Under the pieces are notes generated by a model. It searched no databases. It was not told the origin of the DNA and saw nothing but the letters and a program-made list of their open reading frames with translations. This document shows positions 27,975 to 34,573 of a DNA stretch of 45,387 bases, piece after piece. This DNA comes from an uncultured Prevotellaceae bacterium (GTDB lineage: Bacteria; Bacteroidota; Bacteroidia; Bacteroidales; Bacteroidaceae): positions 1,845-47,231 of the forward strand of contig CACWMK010000043.1 of the NCBI GenBank assembly GCA_902761905.1, given 5' to 3'. A program made the position numbers and the translations under genes. The stretch's first letter is position 1; each line of letters opens with the position of its first letter.

Positions 27975-28625
27975 CTAGCTTTTGATTATCTTGATGTATT
28001 CTTCGTAGGGGATATAGCGGCCTCCCATAGTTTTCAGGTGGGGAGTCTCAAACTGGCAGTCGATTAGTTTGCCGCCCAGGGCATCAAACTTCTTGGCAAG
28101 ATATATCAAGGCAAGCTTTGATGCGCTGGGTACCAGCGAGAACATGCTCTCGCCAAAAAACGATGAGCCGAGGTTCACTCCATACAGCCCACCAACCAGC
28201 TCCTCGCCCTCCCATACTTCTATGCTGGCGGCAAATCCTTGTCTGTGCAGTTCGGTGTAAGCTTCAATCATCTGTGGCCCAAGCCATGCTCCTTCGTCCT
28301 TGTTGCGTTTCTGGGCTGTGGCGCAACCGCGTATCACACCCTTAAAATCCTTATTCACGGTTATACGGTAATCGCCCTTTTTTATCAATTGGCGCATAGA
28401 GTGACTTACGTGTACCTCGCCGGGGAAGATCACGAAACGTTGCAATGGACAGTACCAGAGAGGCTCATCCTGGTGCTTGAACGAGAACCACGGGAAGAAA
28501 CCGTTGGAGTAGGCCAGTATCAGGCGGTCTACTGACAGGTCGCCGCCCACTGCTATAAGTCCGTCTTCCTCGCCCAGGTGCGGATCGGGGAACCACAGGT
28601 CGTTATCCAACTGATAAACTGCCAT
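27975..28625 (-). CDS. aat: Leucyl/phenylalanyl-tRNA-protein transferase
   Basis: 216 residues with family motifs FPDPHLGEEDGLIAVGGDLS, GFFPWFS, WYCPLQRFVI, SFFGESMFS and DCQFETPHLKTMGG. It adds Leu or Phe to the N-terminus of proteins starting with Arg or Lys, creating an N-degron. Its first 23 bp overlap the 3' end of clpA, and the adaptor gene clpS precedes clpA, so the whole leucine N-degron pathway is encoded as one transcript clpS-clpA-aat. Confidence 0.96.
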   Translation of the reverse strand: MAVYQLDNDLWFPDPHLGEEDGLIAVGGDLSVDRLILAYSNGFFPWFSFKHQDEPLWYCPLQRFVIFPGEVHVSHSMRQLIKKGDYRITVNKDFKGVIRGCATAQKRNKDEGAWLGPQMIEAYTELHRQGFAASIEVWEGEELVGGLYGVNLGSSFFGESMFSLVPSASKLALIYLAKKFDALGGKLIDCQFETPHLKTMGGRYIPYEEYIKIIKS

Positions 28626-30816
28626 CGCGCGTACCTATTATAATAGAACCACCTTGTTTTAGTTTTCCGAAGAGTATCTCGCGCATCAGCATGGGCTTCA
28701 GTCGCTGTGCTATCACACGGTCCATCTCGCGGGCACCATACTCACGGGTAAATCCTTCTTCGAGCAACAGGTTGAATGCTTCGTCGCTCAGCGTCATCTC
28801 CACCTGCTTGGCGGTCAGCTTCTCCTGCAGTTCGCCCAGTTTTTTCTTCAGGATTAGCGTTGCCATATTGCGGTCCATATCGTTGAACACAACTGTACCC
28901 GTCAGTCGGTTGATAAACTCTGGCTTGAATGTCTTCTTTACCTGCTTGAGCATTGCCTCGCCGCGCGATACATTTCCTGTGAATCCGATATTAGCCTGTC
29001 CCGCAAACTGCGCTCCGGCATTCGATGTCATGATAAGTATTACATTACGGAAGTCGGCCTTGCGCCCTTTGTTGTCGGTCAGTCGGGCGTAGTCCATCAC
29101 CTGCAACAGTATGTTGTAAATATCCTGATGAGCCTTCTCTATCTCGTCGAGCAGCAGCACACAGTTGGGCGTCTTGCGGATGGCGTCCGTCAACAGTCCA
29201 CCGTCTTCGTATCCTACGTATCCCGCAGGCGAGCCAATCAACTTGGCTACAGTGTGTTTCTCGGTATATTCACTCATGTCAAATCGTAGCAGTTGTATGC
29301 CCAGTTCGCTGGCCAGCACGCGTGCCACCTCAGTCTTTCCTACACCGGTTGGACCTACAAACAGCAGCGATGCCAGTGGCTTGTTGTCGTCAAGCAGTCC
29401 AGCTTTCGACATCTGAACCGATTCCACTACCTGTCGGATGGCCTCGTCCTGTCCGTATATCTTAGATAGCAGTCGTGGTGCCAGTGTTTCCAGTCGTGCG
29501 GTGTCCTCATCGTCGCTTATCGCCATCGCATCCACCTTGCAGGTCTTTGCCAGCACCTCAGAGATATCAGCTTTCTTAACTCTTACATCATCCTTGTTAC
29601 TTCTTACTTCGAACGAGGCTCCAGCTTCGTCGATAAGGTCGATAGCCTTGTCGGGCAGGAATCGGTCGTTCACAAACTTATAACTGGCGTCTACAGCAAA
29701 GTCGAGTGCGGCCTCGTCGTATGTCACTCCGTGGTACTTCTCGTATTGCTCGCGCAGTTGTCGCAGTATATGCTTGGTCTCCTCGGGGCTAGGCTCGGGG
29801 ATGTCAATCTGCTGGAATCGGCGTACCAGCCCCTTCGATCGTGAAAAATGACGGTTGTATTCCTCGTATGTGGTCGATCCGATAAAACGTATGTTGCCGC
29901 TCTCCAGATAAGGCTTCAGCATGTTTGATGCATCCATCGAGCCCTCACCGGTGGCTCCGGCGCCTACCAGTGTGTGTATCTCGTCGATGTACACGATGTT
30001 CTTGTGGCTCTCCTCCTGTATGCCGTCCATTATCTGTTTGATACGGTTCTCAAAATCGCCGCGGAACTGTGTGCCTGCCAGCAGTGTACCGATATCCAGC
30101 TGGTAAATCTTGCTGCCCTTCAGTCGTTCGGGCACGTTGCCTTCCTCTATCATTCGTGCCAGTCCCCACACCAGTGCGGTTTTACCTACACCTGGCTCGC
30201 CCACGTGCAGTGGATTGTTCTTGTCGCGCCGGCATAGCACCTGTATTGTTCTGGCTAACTCCTCCTCACGACCTATCAACGGGTTGTGGTTGCCGTACAG
30301 GTCGTTCATGCATGTCACCAACCGGCGCCAGGCTGCATTCTGCGGTCCTGCGCCAGTTTCCTGTTTCAGTCGGTCGTCAAACTCGTATGCGCTTATCAAC
30401 TCGCTCATAAAGTTGGTCTCGTTGAACCCCAGCGCGCCTTTTAGCAGATAGCTGGCCCACGAGTCGGGCAGATGCAGCAGTCCCATCACCAGATGCGGTA
30501 TGTCGAGAGCCCGGGCACTGCTGTTGATAACCTGTCCGCAGGCAAACTCTATCAACTGCCCCATCTGTGTAGATGCCTCTGGGGCATAATCCTTGTCTTC
30601 GGGCACCTGTTCCACCTCGTCAAGTTTCTCTTCCAGTCGTTGTCCAAGCACCTGAATCTCGGAGTAGTCGCTAAACACACGTTCAAAGTTGAAGTCGTCG
30701 GTTAGTACCAGCAGCAGATGTTCTGGCATCACAAACTCATGTCGGTATTCCTTGCAGCAGTCCATCGTGAGCTTAAGCACTTTGGCTGCACGTTCTGTTT
30801 GTTTTATCTCTGGCAT
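28603..30816 (-). CDS. clpA: ClpA-type AAA+ unfoldase
   Basis: 737 residues from ATG 30816. An N-domain (about 1-145) binds ClpS. D1 Walker A is GEPGVGKT (206-213) with VYIDEIHTLVGAG. D2 Walker A is GPTGVGKT (488-495) with LLLDEIEKA. The IGF docking loop for ClpP is at 610-612. No long middle domain of ClpB type is present, which identifies ClpA. A frame extension to TTG 30840 overlaps clpS and is rejected; the ATG lies 4 bp after the clpS stop. It unfolds ClpS-delivered N-degron substrates for ClpP (13997-14665). Confidence 0.94.
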   Translation of the reverse strand: MPEIKQTERAAKVLKLTMDCCKEYRHEFVMPEHLLLVLTDDFNFERVFSDYSEIQVLGQRLEEKLDEVEQVPEDKDYAPEASTQMGQLIEFACGQVINSSARALDIPHLVMGLLHLPDSWASYLLKGALGFNETNFMSELISAYEFDDRLKQETGAGPQNAAWRRLVTCMNDLYGNHNPLIGREEELARTIQVLCRRDKNNPLHVGEPGVGKTALVWGLARMIEEGNVPERLKGSKIYQLDIGTLLAGTQFRGDFENRIKQIMDGIQEESHKNIVYIDEIHTLVGAGATGEGSMDASNMLKPYLESGNIRFIGSTTYEEYNRHFSRSKGLVRRFQQIDIPEPSPEETKHILRQLREQYEKYHGVTYDEAALDFAVDASYKFVNDRFLPDKAIDLIDEAGASFEVRSNKDDVRVKKADISEVLAKTCKVDAMAISDDEDTARLETLAPRLLSKIYGQDEAIRQVVESVQMSKAGLLDDNKPLASLLFVGPTGVGKTEVARVLASELGIQLLRFDMSEYTEKHTVAKLIGSPAGYVGYEDGGLLTDAIRKTPNCVLLLDEIEKAHQDIYNILLQVMDYARLTDNKGRKADFRNVILIMTSNAGAQFAGQANIGFTGNVSRGEAMLKQVKKTFKPEFINRLTGTVVFNDMDRNMATLILKKKLGELQEKLTAKQVEMTLSDEAFNLLLEEGFTREYGAREMDRVIAQRLKPMLMREILFGKLKQGGSIIIGTRDGSLSVG

Positions 30817-30820
30817 GACT

Positions 30821-31129
30821 TTATTCTTTAGCGGGTTCAACAGTAAGTCTCAGGGGGAATCCCTCTTCGCGAGCCATCGTGGTGGCCTTTCGCACCTTCG
30901 ATGTGGCTACGTCGTAGCTATACACACCCACCACGGCCTTGTCGCTATGGTGCACCTTCAGCATCAGCGCCTCTGCCTCTGCCTCGCTCTTAAAAAACAC
31001 TTGTGTAAGTATCTTCACCACAAATTCCATTGTAGTGAAGTCGTCGTTGTATATCGTTACCTTATATCTACGCGGTTCGCGCAGGTCAGTACGCTGCCGC
31101 TCTTTTGTTGCCGATTGTTCCTTTGCCAT
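30821..31129 (-). CDS. clpS: ClpS adaptor protein
   Basis: 102 residues. YKVTIYNDDFTTMEFVVKIL (22-41) holds the N-degron-binding Asn28/Asp29/Asp30, and VHHSDKAVVGVYS the conserved His. ClpS captures proteins with Leu, Phe, Trp or Tyr at the N-terminus and passes them to the ClpA N-domain. First gene of clpS-clpA-aat. Its own -7 box (31151-31158) lies 22 bp before the ATG and is surrounded by two palindromes, suggesting regulation. Confidence 0.95.
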   Translation of the reverse strand: MAKEQSATKERQRTDLREPRRYKVTIYNDDFTTMEFVVKILTQVFFKSEAEAEALMLKVHHSDKAVVGVYSYDVATSKVRKATTMAREEGFPLRLTVEPAKE

Positions 31130-31141
31130 ATTAAATTTTTA

Positions 31142-31187
31142 TTTTGCATGCAAAAATAGGAGATTATTTCGAAATAACGAAATAATC
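31142..31187 (-). promoter_or_regulatory. clpS promoter with two palindromes
   Basis: -7 box TATTTTTG on the minus strand (31151-31158). A perfect palindrome TTTTGCATGCAAAA (31142-31155) overlaps it and the start site. Directly upstream a 10-bp inverted repeat GATTATTTCG (31162-31171) / CGAAATAATC (31178-31187) covers about -15 to -40. Confidence 0.6.
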
Positions 31188-31221
31188 CCCCGATTTTTTG
31201 TCGTACAGTTGTGTTTCTGAT

Positions 31222-31257
31222 AAAAAAAAGGCCCCAGGCCTGTAGTCGGCTTGGGGC
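31222..31257 (-). terminator. Terminator of the 155-nt candidate RNA
   Basis: GCCCCAGGCC (31231-31240) and GGCTTGGGGC (31248-31257) pair with one mismatch, 7-nt loop, and eight T follow on the minus strand (A run 31222-31229). Confidence 0.85.
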
Positions 31258-31376
31258 TCGTTTCCGCAGCTTGTTTTTTTTTCGCTCCATGGTGTTTAGC
31301 TGCGGCGGGTATTGTCAAAAGGATAATTGATTATTAGGTTATGTTAAATTTTTAAGAAAGGAATGATTAAATTTTC
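31222..31376 (-). ncRNA. Candidate small RNA or attenuated clpS leader, about 155 nt
   Basis: Minus-strand promoter 31383-31413 leads to a terminator at 31222-31257. In between, CCGCAGCT/AGCTGCGG forms a perfect 8-bp stem (about 31271-31305) enclosing an ATG. The frame from that ATG (77 codons, very basic start) reads through the terminator and into clpS out of frame, so it is not taken as a gene. Either a free sRNA or an upstream leader whose read-through feeds clpS; a second promoter for clpS lies downstream. Confidence 0.55.
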
Positions 31377-31382
31377 CGAGTG

Positions 31383-31413
31383 CAAAGGTAAAACAAAAAA
31401 ATCATTCCCACAA
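31383..31413 (-). promoter_or_regulatory. Promoter of the 155-nt candidate RNA
   Basis: Minus-strand TTG (31411-31413), 20 bp, TACCTTTG (31383-31390), followed by CACTCGG. Confidence 0.65.
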
Positions 31414-31419
31414 TAGCTA

Positions 31420-31496
31420 AGACAAATGGTCGGACGGTTTCAGACAAATCGTCGTATAAATCCGACAATCGGTCGTATAAAAAGACAGTTTGTCGG
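31420..31496. repeat. GAC-N5-GTC array upstream of the AraC-type regulator
   Basis: Four 14-bp units start at 31420, 31442, 31463 and 31483 (periods 22, 21, 20): AGACAAATGGTCGG, AGACAAATCGTCGT, CGACAATCGGTCGT, AGACAGTTTGTCGG. All contain GAC-N5-GTC; AT-rich spacers (ataaatc, ataaaa) separate them. The array lies about 95 bp before the regulator's -7 box and directly upstream of the divergent sRNA promoter. Likely operator cluster. Confidence 0.82.
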
Positions 31497-31591
31497 GTTA
31501 AAAAGCGTTTGTTTTATAGGTTACGTCAAGAAAACAAGGGTAAACTACACAATAAAACCCGTTTTTATTATTTAGTTTTTCAAATATTGTT

Positions 31592-31599
31592 TATCTTTG
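31592..31599 (+). promoter_or_regulatory. -7 box of the TPR/AraC regulator gene
   Basis: TATCTTTG followed by CACCAG, 19 bp before ATG 31619. No strong -33 element, consistent with need for an activator. Confidence 0.6.
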
Positions 31600-31618
31600 C
31601 ACCAGTAAACTGATTGTG

Positions 31619-33526
31619 ATGAGATTTTTTAGGTGTATATATATAATAGGTGTAATTATCACCCTTGCCATGTTCACTGCTTGTGGTGGTAAGGGCGGTG
31701 AGAAACAGAGTAAAGTTCCCTTAGGCTTGGAACGCACACATGGCGACAGTATTGCGCTGGCAGCCAGGTTTACTGGCGATTTTCAGCATTTTCTTGCCGT
31801 TACCGATAGTCTGGCCGAAATAGGCGAACTCTCGCCGATACGTGCCGATGGCTATCGTGGTGTAGCCTATTTCCAGATGGGACAGGCGGATAAGTGCATC
31901 GAGTACTTCCGTCGTGTCGTAGCTATCGAGAATCCTCCTGCCGAGGATTTCTGGGAGTATATCCACGCTGGTACCAACCTCGTCATCATGCTTACTACCG
32001 ATCGCGATTATGATAATGCCATGCGTACCGCTCTCCGACTTATCGATAAGTTGAAGGAGATTGATAGTCCGAATCGTCCAAACGAAATGCAGACGCTCTA
32101 TCTGTGTCTTGGCGATACCCAGATGATGCTTGAGCGCCTTGACGAGGCCGAAAAAAGCTATGCTGAGGCCTATAAGTGGGTATTGCAAACACCCAACGAT
32201 TCTACTAACCGCGGTATTGCAGCCAGCATACAAACCCTTGAGAATATTGCTGTTACGCATCTTCATCACAAACTTGATGAGGCAGGAGTATGGGTTGACC
32301 GCATGGACTCGCTGGTTACTCTCTATGAGAAGCAGCCCAAGCCTATTGAAAAAGAGGTGAAGACGCTTCGTGCCTTGGTATATCTCCACCGAGCAGAGGT
32401 GTGCCAGATGCGTGGTCAGGTGGCCGAGGCCTACCGCAATTACGAGGCCTATTCAGCTACCGATTTCGGACAGAGTGTCGAAGGTCGCATCAATGGTTGT
32501 GATTATCTTGTGGCAGCCCGTCGCTATCACGAGGCTGCTGATAATTATACTAATCTTGATGAGTTTATCCGCGATTGGGGCTACGACTACGACCTTGAGA
32601 CCATTGGCCGTAACCTTCTGCCAAAGTTGCGTGCCAACTACCATGCCGGCCGTCGCGACTCTGCTCTCCGTGTAGCCATGCAGATATCCGAGGTATATGA
32701 CTCTGCACTTGTCCGCCAGAAGCGTAGCGAATCTGCTGAGCTCGCTACCATCTATGATACTCAAGGCAAGGAGCGCCAGATAGCAGAACAGAGCGCCCGC
32801 AACCGTTTTGTAACATCCCTCAGCTTGGCCTTAGGCGCTGTGGTTATGCTTGTCCTGGCCTTTGCGCTCTATGTGTTCCTGCAGTGGCGCATCACACAGC
32901 GTCGCAACCGCATCATGGCTCGCCAGATGACTGAGGTAGTAGAGTATAAAGAGAAATATAGAGCCCTGAAGCAGGCCCAACAGGAGAATCAGGCGCGTCA
33001 GACTCTAGCGGCCCATCGTGCTGAAGAACCTGCAAAACCAGCAGAACCTCGGGCAGAGACTGCTGAACCTAATAATGCAGCCGAACCTAGTAAAGATGCC
33101 GAACCAATTGCTGCCTCACCTACAGATGCCGAGCCAAACAATGTGGGTGCAAGCATCAGTATATCCGATGGCACCGCTATCACCGACGAGCAGCTATTCC
33201 TCTTCCTGCGCGATCTGATTGAGAACGAGCAGCTGTTCCTGCAGCCCGATTTTGGCCGTCAGACACTTATCGAACGTACCGGACTCTCTAAGGATCGCAT
33301 CGGTGCAGCCTTTGCGCAGGGTAGCGACAGCGCATCTCTGCCAGCCTACGTACGCGAGTTGCGTCTCGACTATGCCGTACGCCTGATGAACGATAAGCCC
33401 GAGCTTACTGTTGAGCAGGTTAGTATGGCCAGCGGTTTTACTAGTGCCGACACCTTTACACGTAATTTCCGTGCCAAGTTCGGCATGACGCCAACTACTT
33501 ATAAACAGACGCAAAACGACGCATAA
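31619..33526 (+). CDS. Membrane-anchored TPR sensor with AraC-type DNA-binding domain
   Basis: 635 residues from ATG 31619 (a GTG one codon earlier is less likely). A lipoprotein-like signal ends FTAC (Cys22). About 40-390 is TPR-rich, presumably periplasmic. 397-423 is a membrane span, followed by a basic segment, a coiled coil and a Pro/Ala/Glu linker with five AEP repeats (about 465-510). 522-633 is an AraC/XylS domain with two helix-turn-helices, the second being TVEQVSMASGFTSADTF...FRAKFGMTP. So an outside signal would be passed directly to DNA in a one-protein system, an architecture common in Prevotella and Bacteroides. Arrays of a spaced motif flank the gene on both sides, and the next transcription unit encodes surface proteins, so it is the likely regulator of itself and of that unit. 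The combination of lipidation signal and internal span is unusual; the signal may simply be cleaved. Confidence 0.88.
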   Translation: MRFFRCIYIIGVIITLAMFTACGGKGGEKQSKVPLGLERTHGDSIALAARFTGDFQHFLAVTDSLAEIGELSPIRADGYRGVAYFQMGQADKCIEYFRRVVAIENPPAEDFWEYIHAGTNLVIMLTTDRDYDNAMRTALRLIDKLKEIDSPNRPNEMQTLYLCLGDTQMMLERLDEAEKSYAEAYKWVLQTPNDSTNRGIAASIQTLENIAVTHLHHKLDEAGVWVDRMDSLVTLYEKQPKPIEKEVKTLRALVYLHRAEVCQMRGQVAEAYRNYEAYSATDFGQSVEGRINGCDYLVAARRYHEAADNYTNLDEFIRDWGYDYDLETIGRNLLPKLRANYHAGRRDSALRVAMQISEVYDSALVRQKRSESAELATIYDTQGKERQIAEQSARNRFVTSLSLALGAVVMLVLAFALYVFLQWRITQRRNRIMARQMTEVVEYKEKYRALKQAQQENQARQTLAAHRAEEPAKPAEPRAETAEPNNAAEPSKDAEPIAASPTDAEPNNVGASISISDGTAITDEQLFLFLRDLIENEQLFLQPDFGRQTLIERTGLSKDRIGAAFAQGSDSASLPAYVRELRLDYAVRLMNDKPELTVEQVSMASGFTSADTFTRNFRAKFGMTPTTYKQTQNDA

Positions 33527-33530
33527 TCGC

Positions 33531-33606
33531 CCGACAACTTGTCGAATTGTCCGACGAAGCGTCGCTTTTTCCGACTATTTGTCTGAAAGCGTCCGACCAT
33601 TTGTCT
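33531..33606. repeat. GAC-N5-GTC array upstream of the microprotein operon
   Basis: Units start at 33531, 33551, 33571 and 33593 (periods 20, 20, 22): CCGACAACTTGTCG, CCGACGAAGCGTCG, CCGACTATTTGTCT, CCGACCATTTGTCT. The last is the exact reverse complement of the first unit of the array at 31420. The array begins 4 bp after the regulator's stop codon and ends 30 bp before the -7 box of the next operon. Confidence 0.85.
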
Positions 33607-33612
33607 GTACTC

Positions 33613-33643
33613 TTGCGAGTACGGACTTTTTGTTGTACTTTTG
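33613..33643 (+). promoter_or_regulatory. Promoter of the microprotein/surface-protein operon
   Basis: TTG (33613-33615), 20 bp, TACTTTTG (33636-33643). The -33 part lies in a perfect palindrome GTACTC-TTGC-GAGTAC (33607-33622), right after the motif array. Leader to ATG 33682 about 32 nt. Confidence 0.68.
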
Positions 33644-33681
33644 CCGACGAAATCAAACGCGAATGAAAATTTGAAAAAATT

Positions 33682-33792
33682 ATGGAAACAACTCTGATGA
33701 TATTGTTGATCTTCACCTTACTGGTGCTTGCCATCGTAGTGCAGTTGCTGGCGCTCGACGAAGCTCACACAACTCACACTAACAGAAAATAA
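33682..33792 (+). CDS. Membrane microprotein, 36 residues (first of a pair)
   Basis: A 36-codon frame: METTLMILLIFTLLVLAIVV (1-20), then QLLALDEAHTTHTNRK. One hydrophobic helix (5-24) with a short polar C-terminal tail. It lies 38 bp after a -7 box and 29 bp before a paralogous frame at 33822-33920. The two share the METTLMILL/MEVVLMILL start, AIVV, and an LxLD-x-x-H tail, at both protein and DNA level, which supports coding. Not recognised as a known family. By analogy with other single-span microproteins it may bind or regulate an inner-membrane partner, for example the adjacent membrane regulator; this is inference. Confidence 0.65.
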   Translation: METTLMILLIFTLLVLAIVVQLLALDEAHTTHTNRK

Positions 33793-33821
33793 ACGAAAAG
33801 CGATTTAAAAATTGTTGAGAT

Positions 33822-33920
33822 ATGGAGGTAGTTCTGATGATTTTGTTGTTCTTTGCAATAGTAGTGTTTGCTATTGTGGTAAGAATGTTGATGCTCGACA
33901 TAACTCACAATGACAAATAG
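33822..33920 (+). CDS. Membrane microprotein, 32 residues (second of a pair)
   Basis: A 32-codon frame: MEVVLMILLFFAIVVFAIVV (1-20), then RMLMLDITHNDK. One membrane helix followed by a short polar tail with the same LD-x-x-H pattern as the preceding 36-residue frame, of which it looks like a tandem duplicate. 29 bp separate the two frames and 27 bp separate this one from the outer-membrane protein gene, so all are probably co-transcribed. Function unknown. Confidence 0.65.
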   Translation: MEVVLMILLFFAIVVFAIVVRMLMLDITHNDK

Positions 33921-33947
33921 TGTTATGGTTAATTATTTGTAAAAACA

Positions 33948-34520
33948 ATGAAAAAGGTTATTATGATGGTGGTAGCCGCCATGATGGCTACGGTGAGCGT
34001 AAATGCTCAGGACGAGAAACACGAGATTGGAGTGTTCTACGGTGTTGAGTCAGCCTCTAACGTAGTCTCGTATGTTACAAGCGCCTTTGCTGCCGCAGCT
34101 GGCGACCAGAGTTCATTCTGGGGCCCAGTCGGTGTAGAGTACTATTACCACGTTTCGCCAGTTGTTGGTGTAGGTGGTGTAGCTGCATTTGCCGGATGTA
34201 AGGCTATCGACAAGAAAACCAATACTAAGGATCTTAATGAGAAGTTCATCACCGTCATGCCATCAGTCAAGTTCAACTGGCTGCGCAAGAAGAGTTTCGG
34301 CATGTATTCAGCCCTCTCTGCCGGTGTGATGTTCGCTTCAGTATCTGTCGAGGGCGAGGCAAAGGCAGCCGATCCTGACGCCAAGGACGAAACTGTCACC
34401 ACATTCATGTTCCAGGCCACAGCCCTCGGTCTTGAGTTCGGTGGAAAAGTTCGTGGATTTGTTGAGGCAGGATTGGGCGAGAAGGGCTTGCTTTGCGCCG
34501 GTCTGCGCTATAGATTTTGA
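33948..34520 (+). CDS. Outer-membrane beta-barrel protein
   Basis: 190 residues with a signal peptide (1-20, ending VNA). The mature part alternates hydrophobic and polar residues with strands such as HEIGVFYGVES, GPVGVEYYYHVSPVVGVGGVAAF, SFGMYSALSAGVMFASVSVEG, and ends in a strand LLCAGLRYRF with a C-terminal Phe, typical of a small 8-strand outer-membrane barrel. The ligand or role is unknown. It sits between the microprotein pair and the giant BspA-like gene. Confidence 0.82.
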   Translation: MKKVIMMVVAAMMATVSVNAQDEKHEIGVFYGVESASNVVSYVTSAFAAAAGDQSSFWGPVGVEYYYHVSPVVGVGGVAAFAGCKAIDKKTNTKDLNEKFITVMPSVKFNWLRKKSFGMYSALSAGVMFASVSVEGEAKAADPDAKDETVTTFMFQATALGLEFGGKVRGFVEAGLGEKGLLCAGLRYRF

Positions 34521-34573
34521 TGCTCAAAGAAAAATAATCTAATATACAAATATTGAAATAGTAACAACTTTAA

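Noticed and set aside
27773-27985. 70-codon plus-strand frame in the MATE-aat gap
   Set aside because: Covers the sRNA promoter and the end of aat on the other strand; no signal or homologous pattern.
30817-30840. TTG-initiated longer ClpA
   Set aside because: Would overlap clpS, whereas ATG 30816 follows the clpS stop by 4 bp and begins the conserved N-domain.
31057-31290. 77-codon minus-strand frame upstream of clpS
   Set aside because: Runs through a strong terminator and overlaps clpS out of frame; codons are set by hairpin and U tract.
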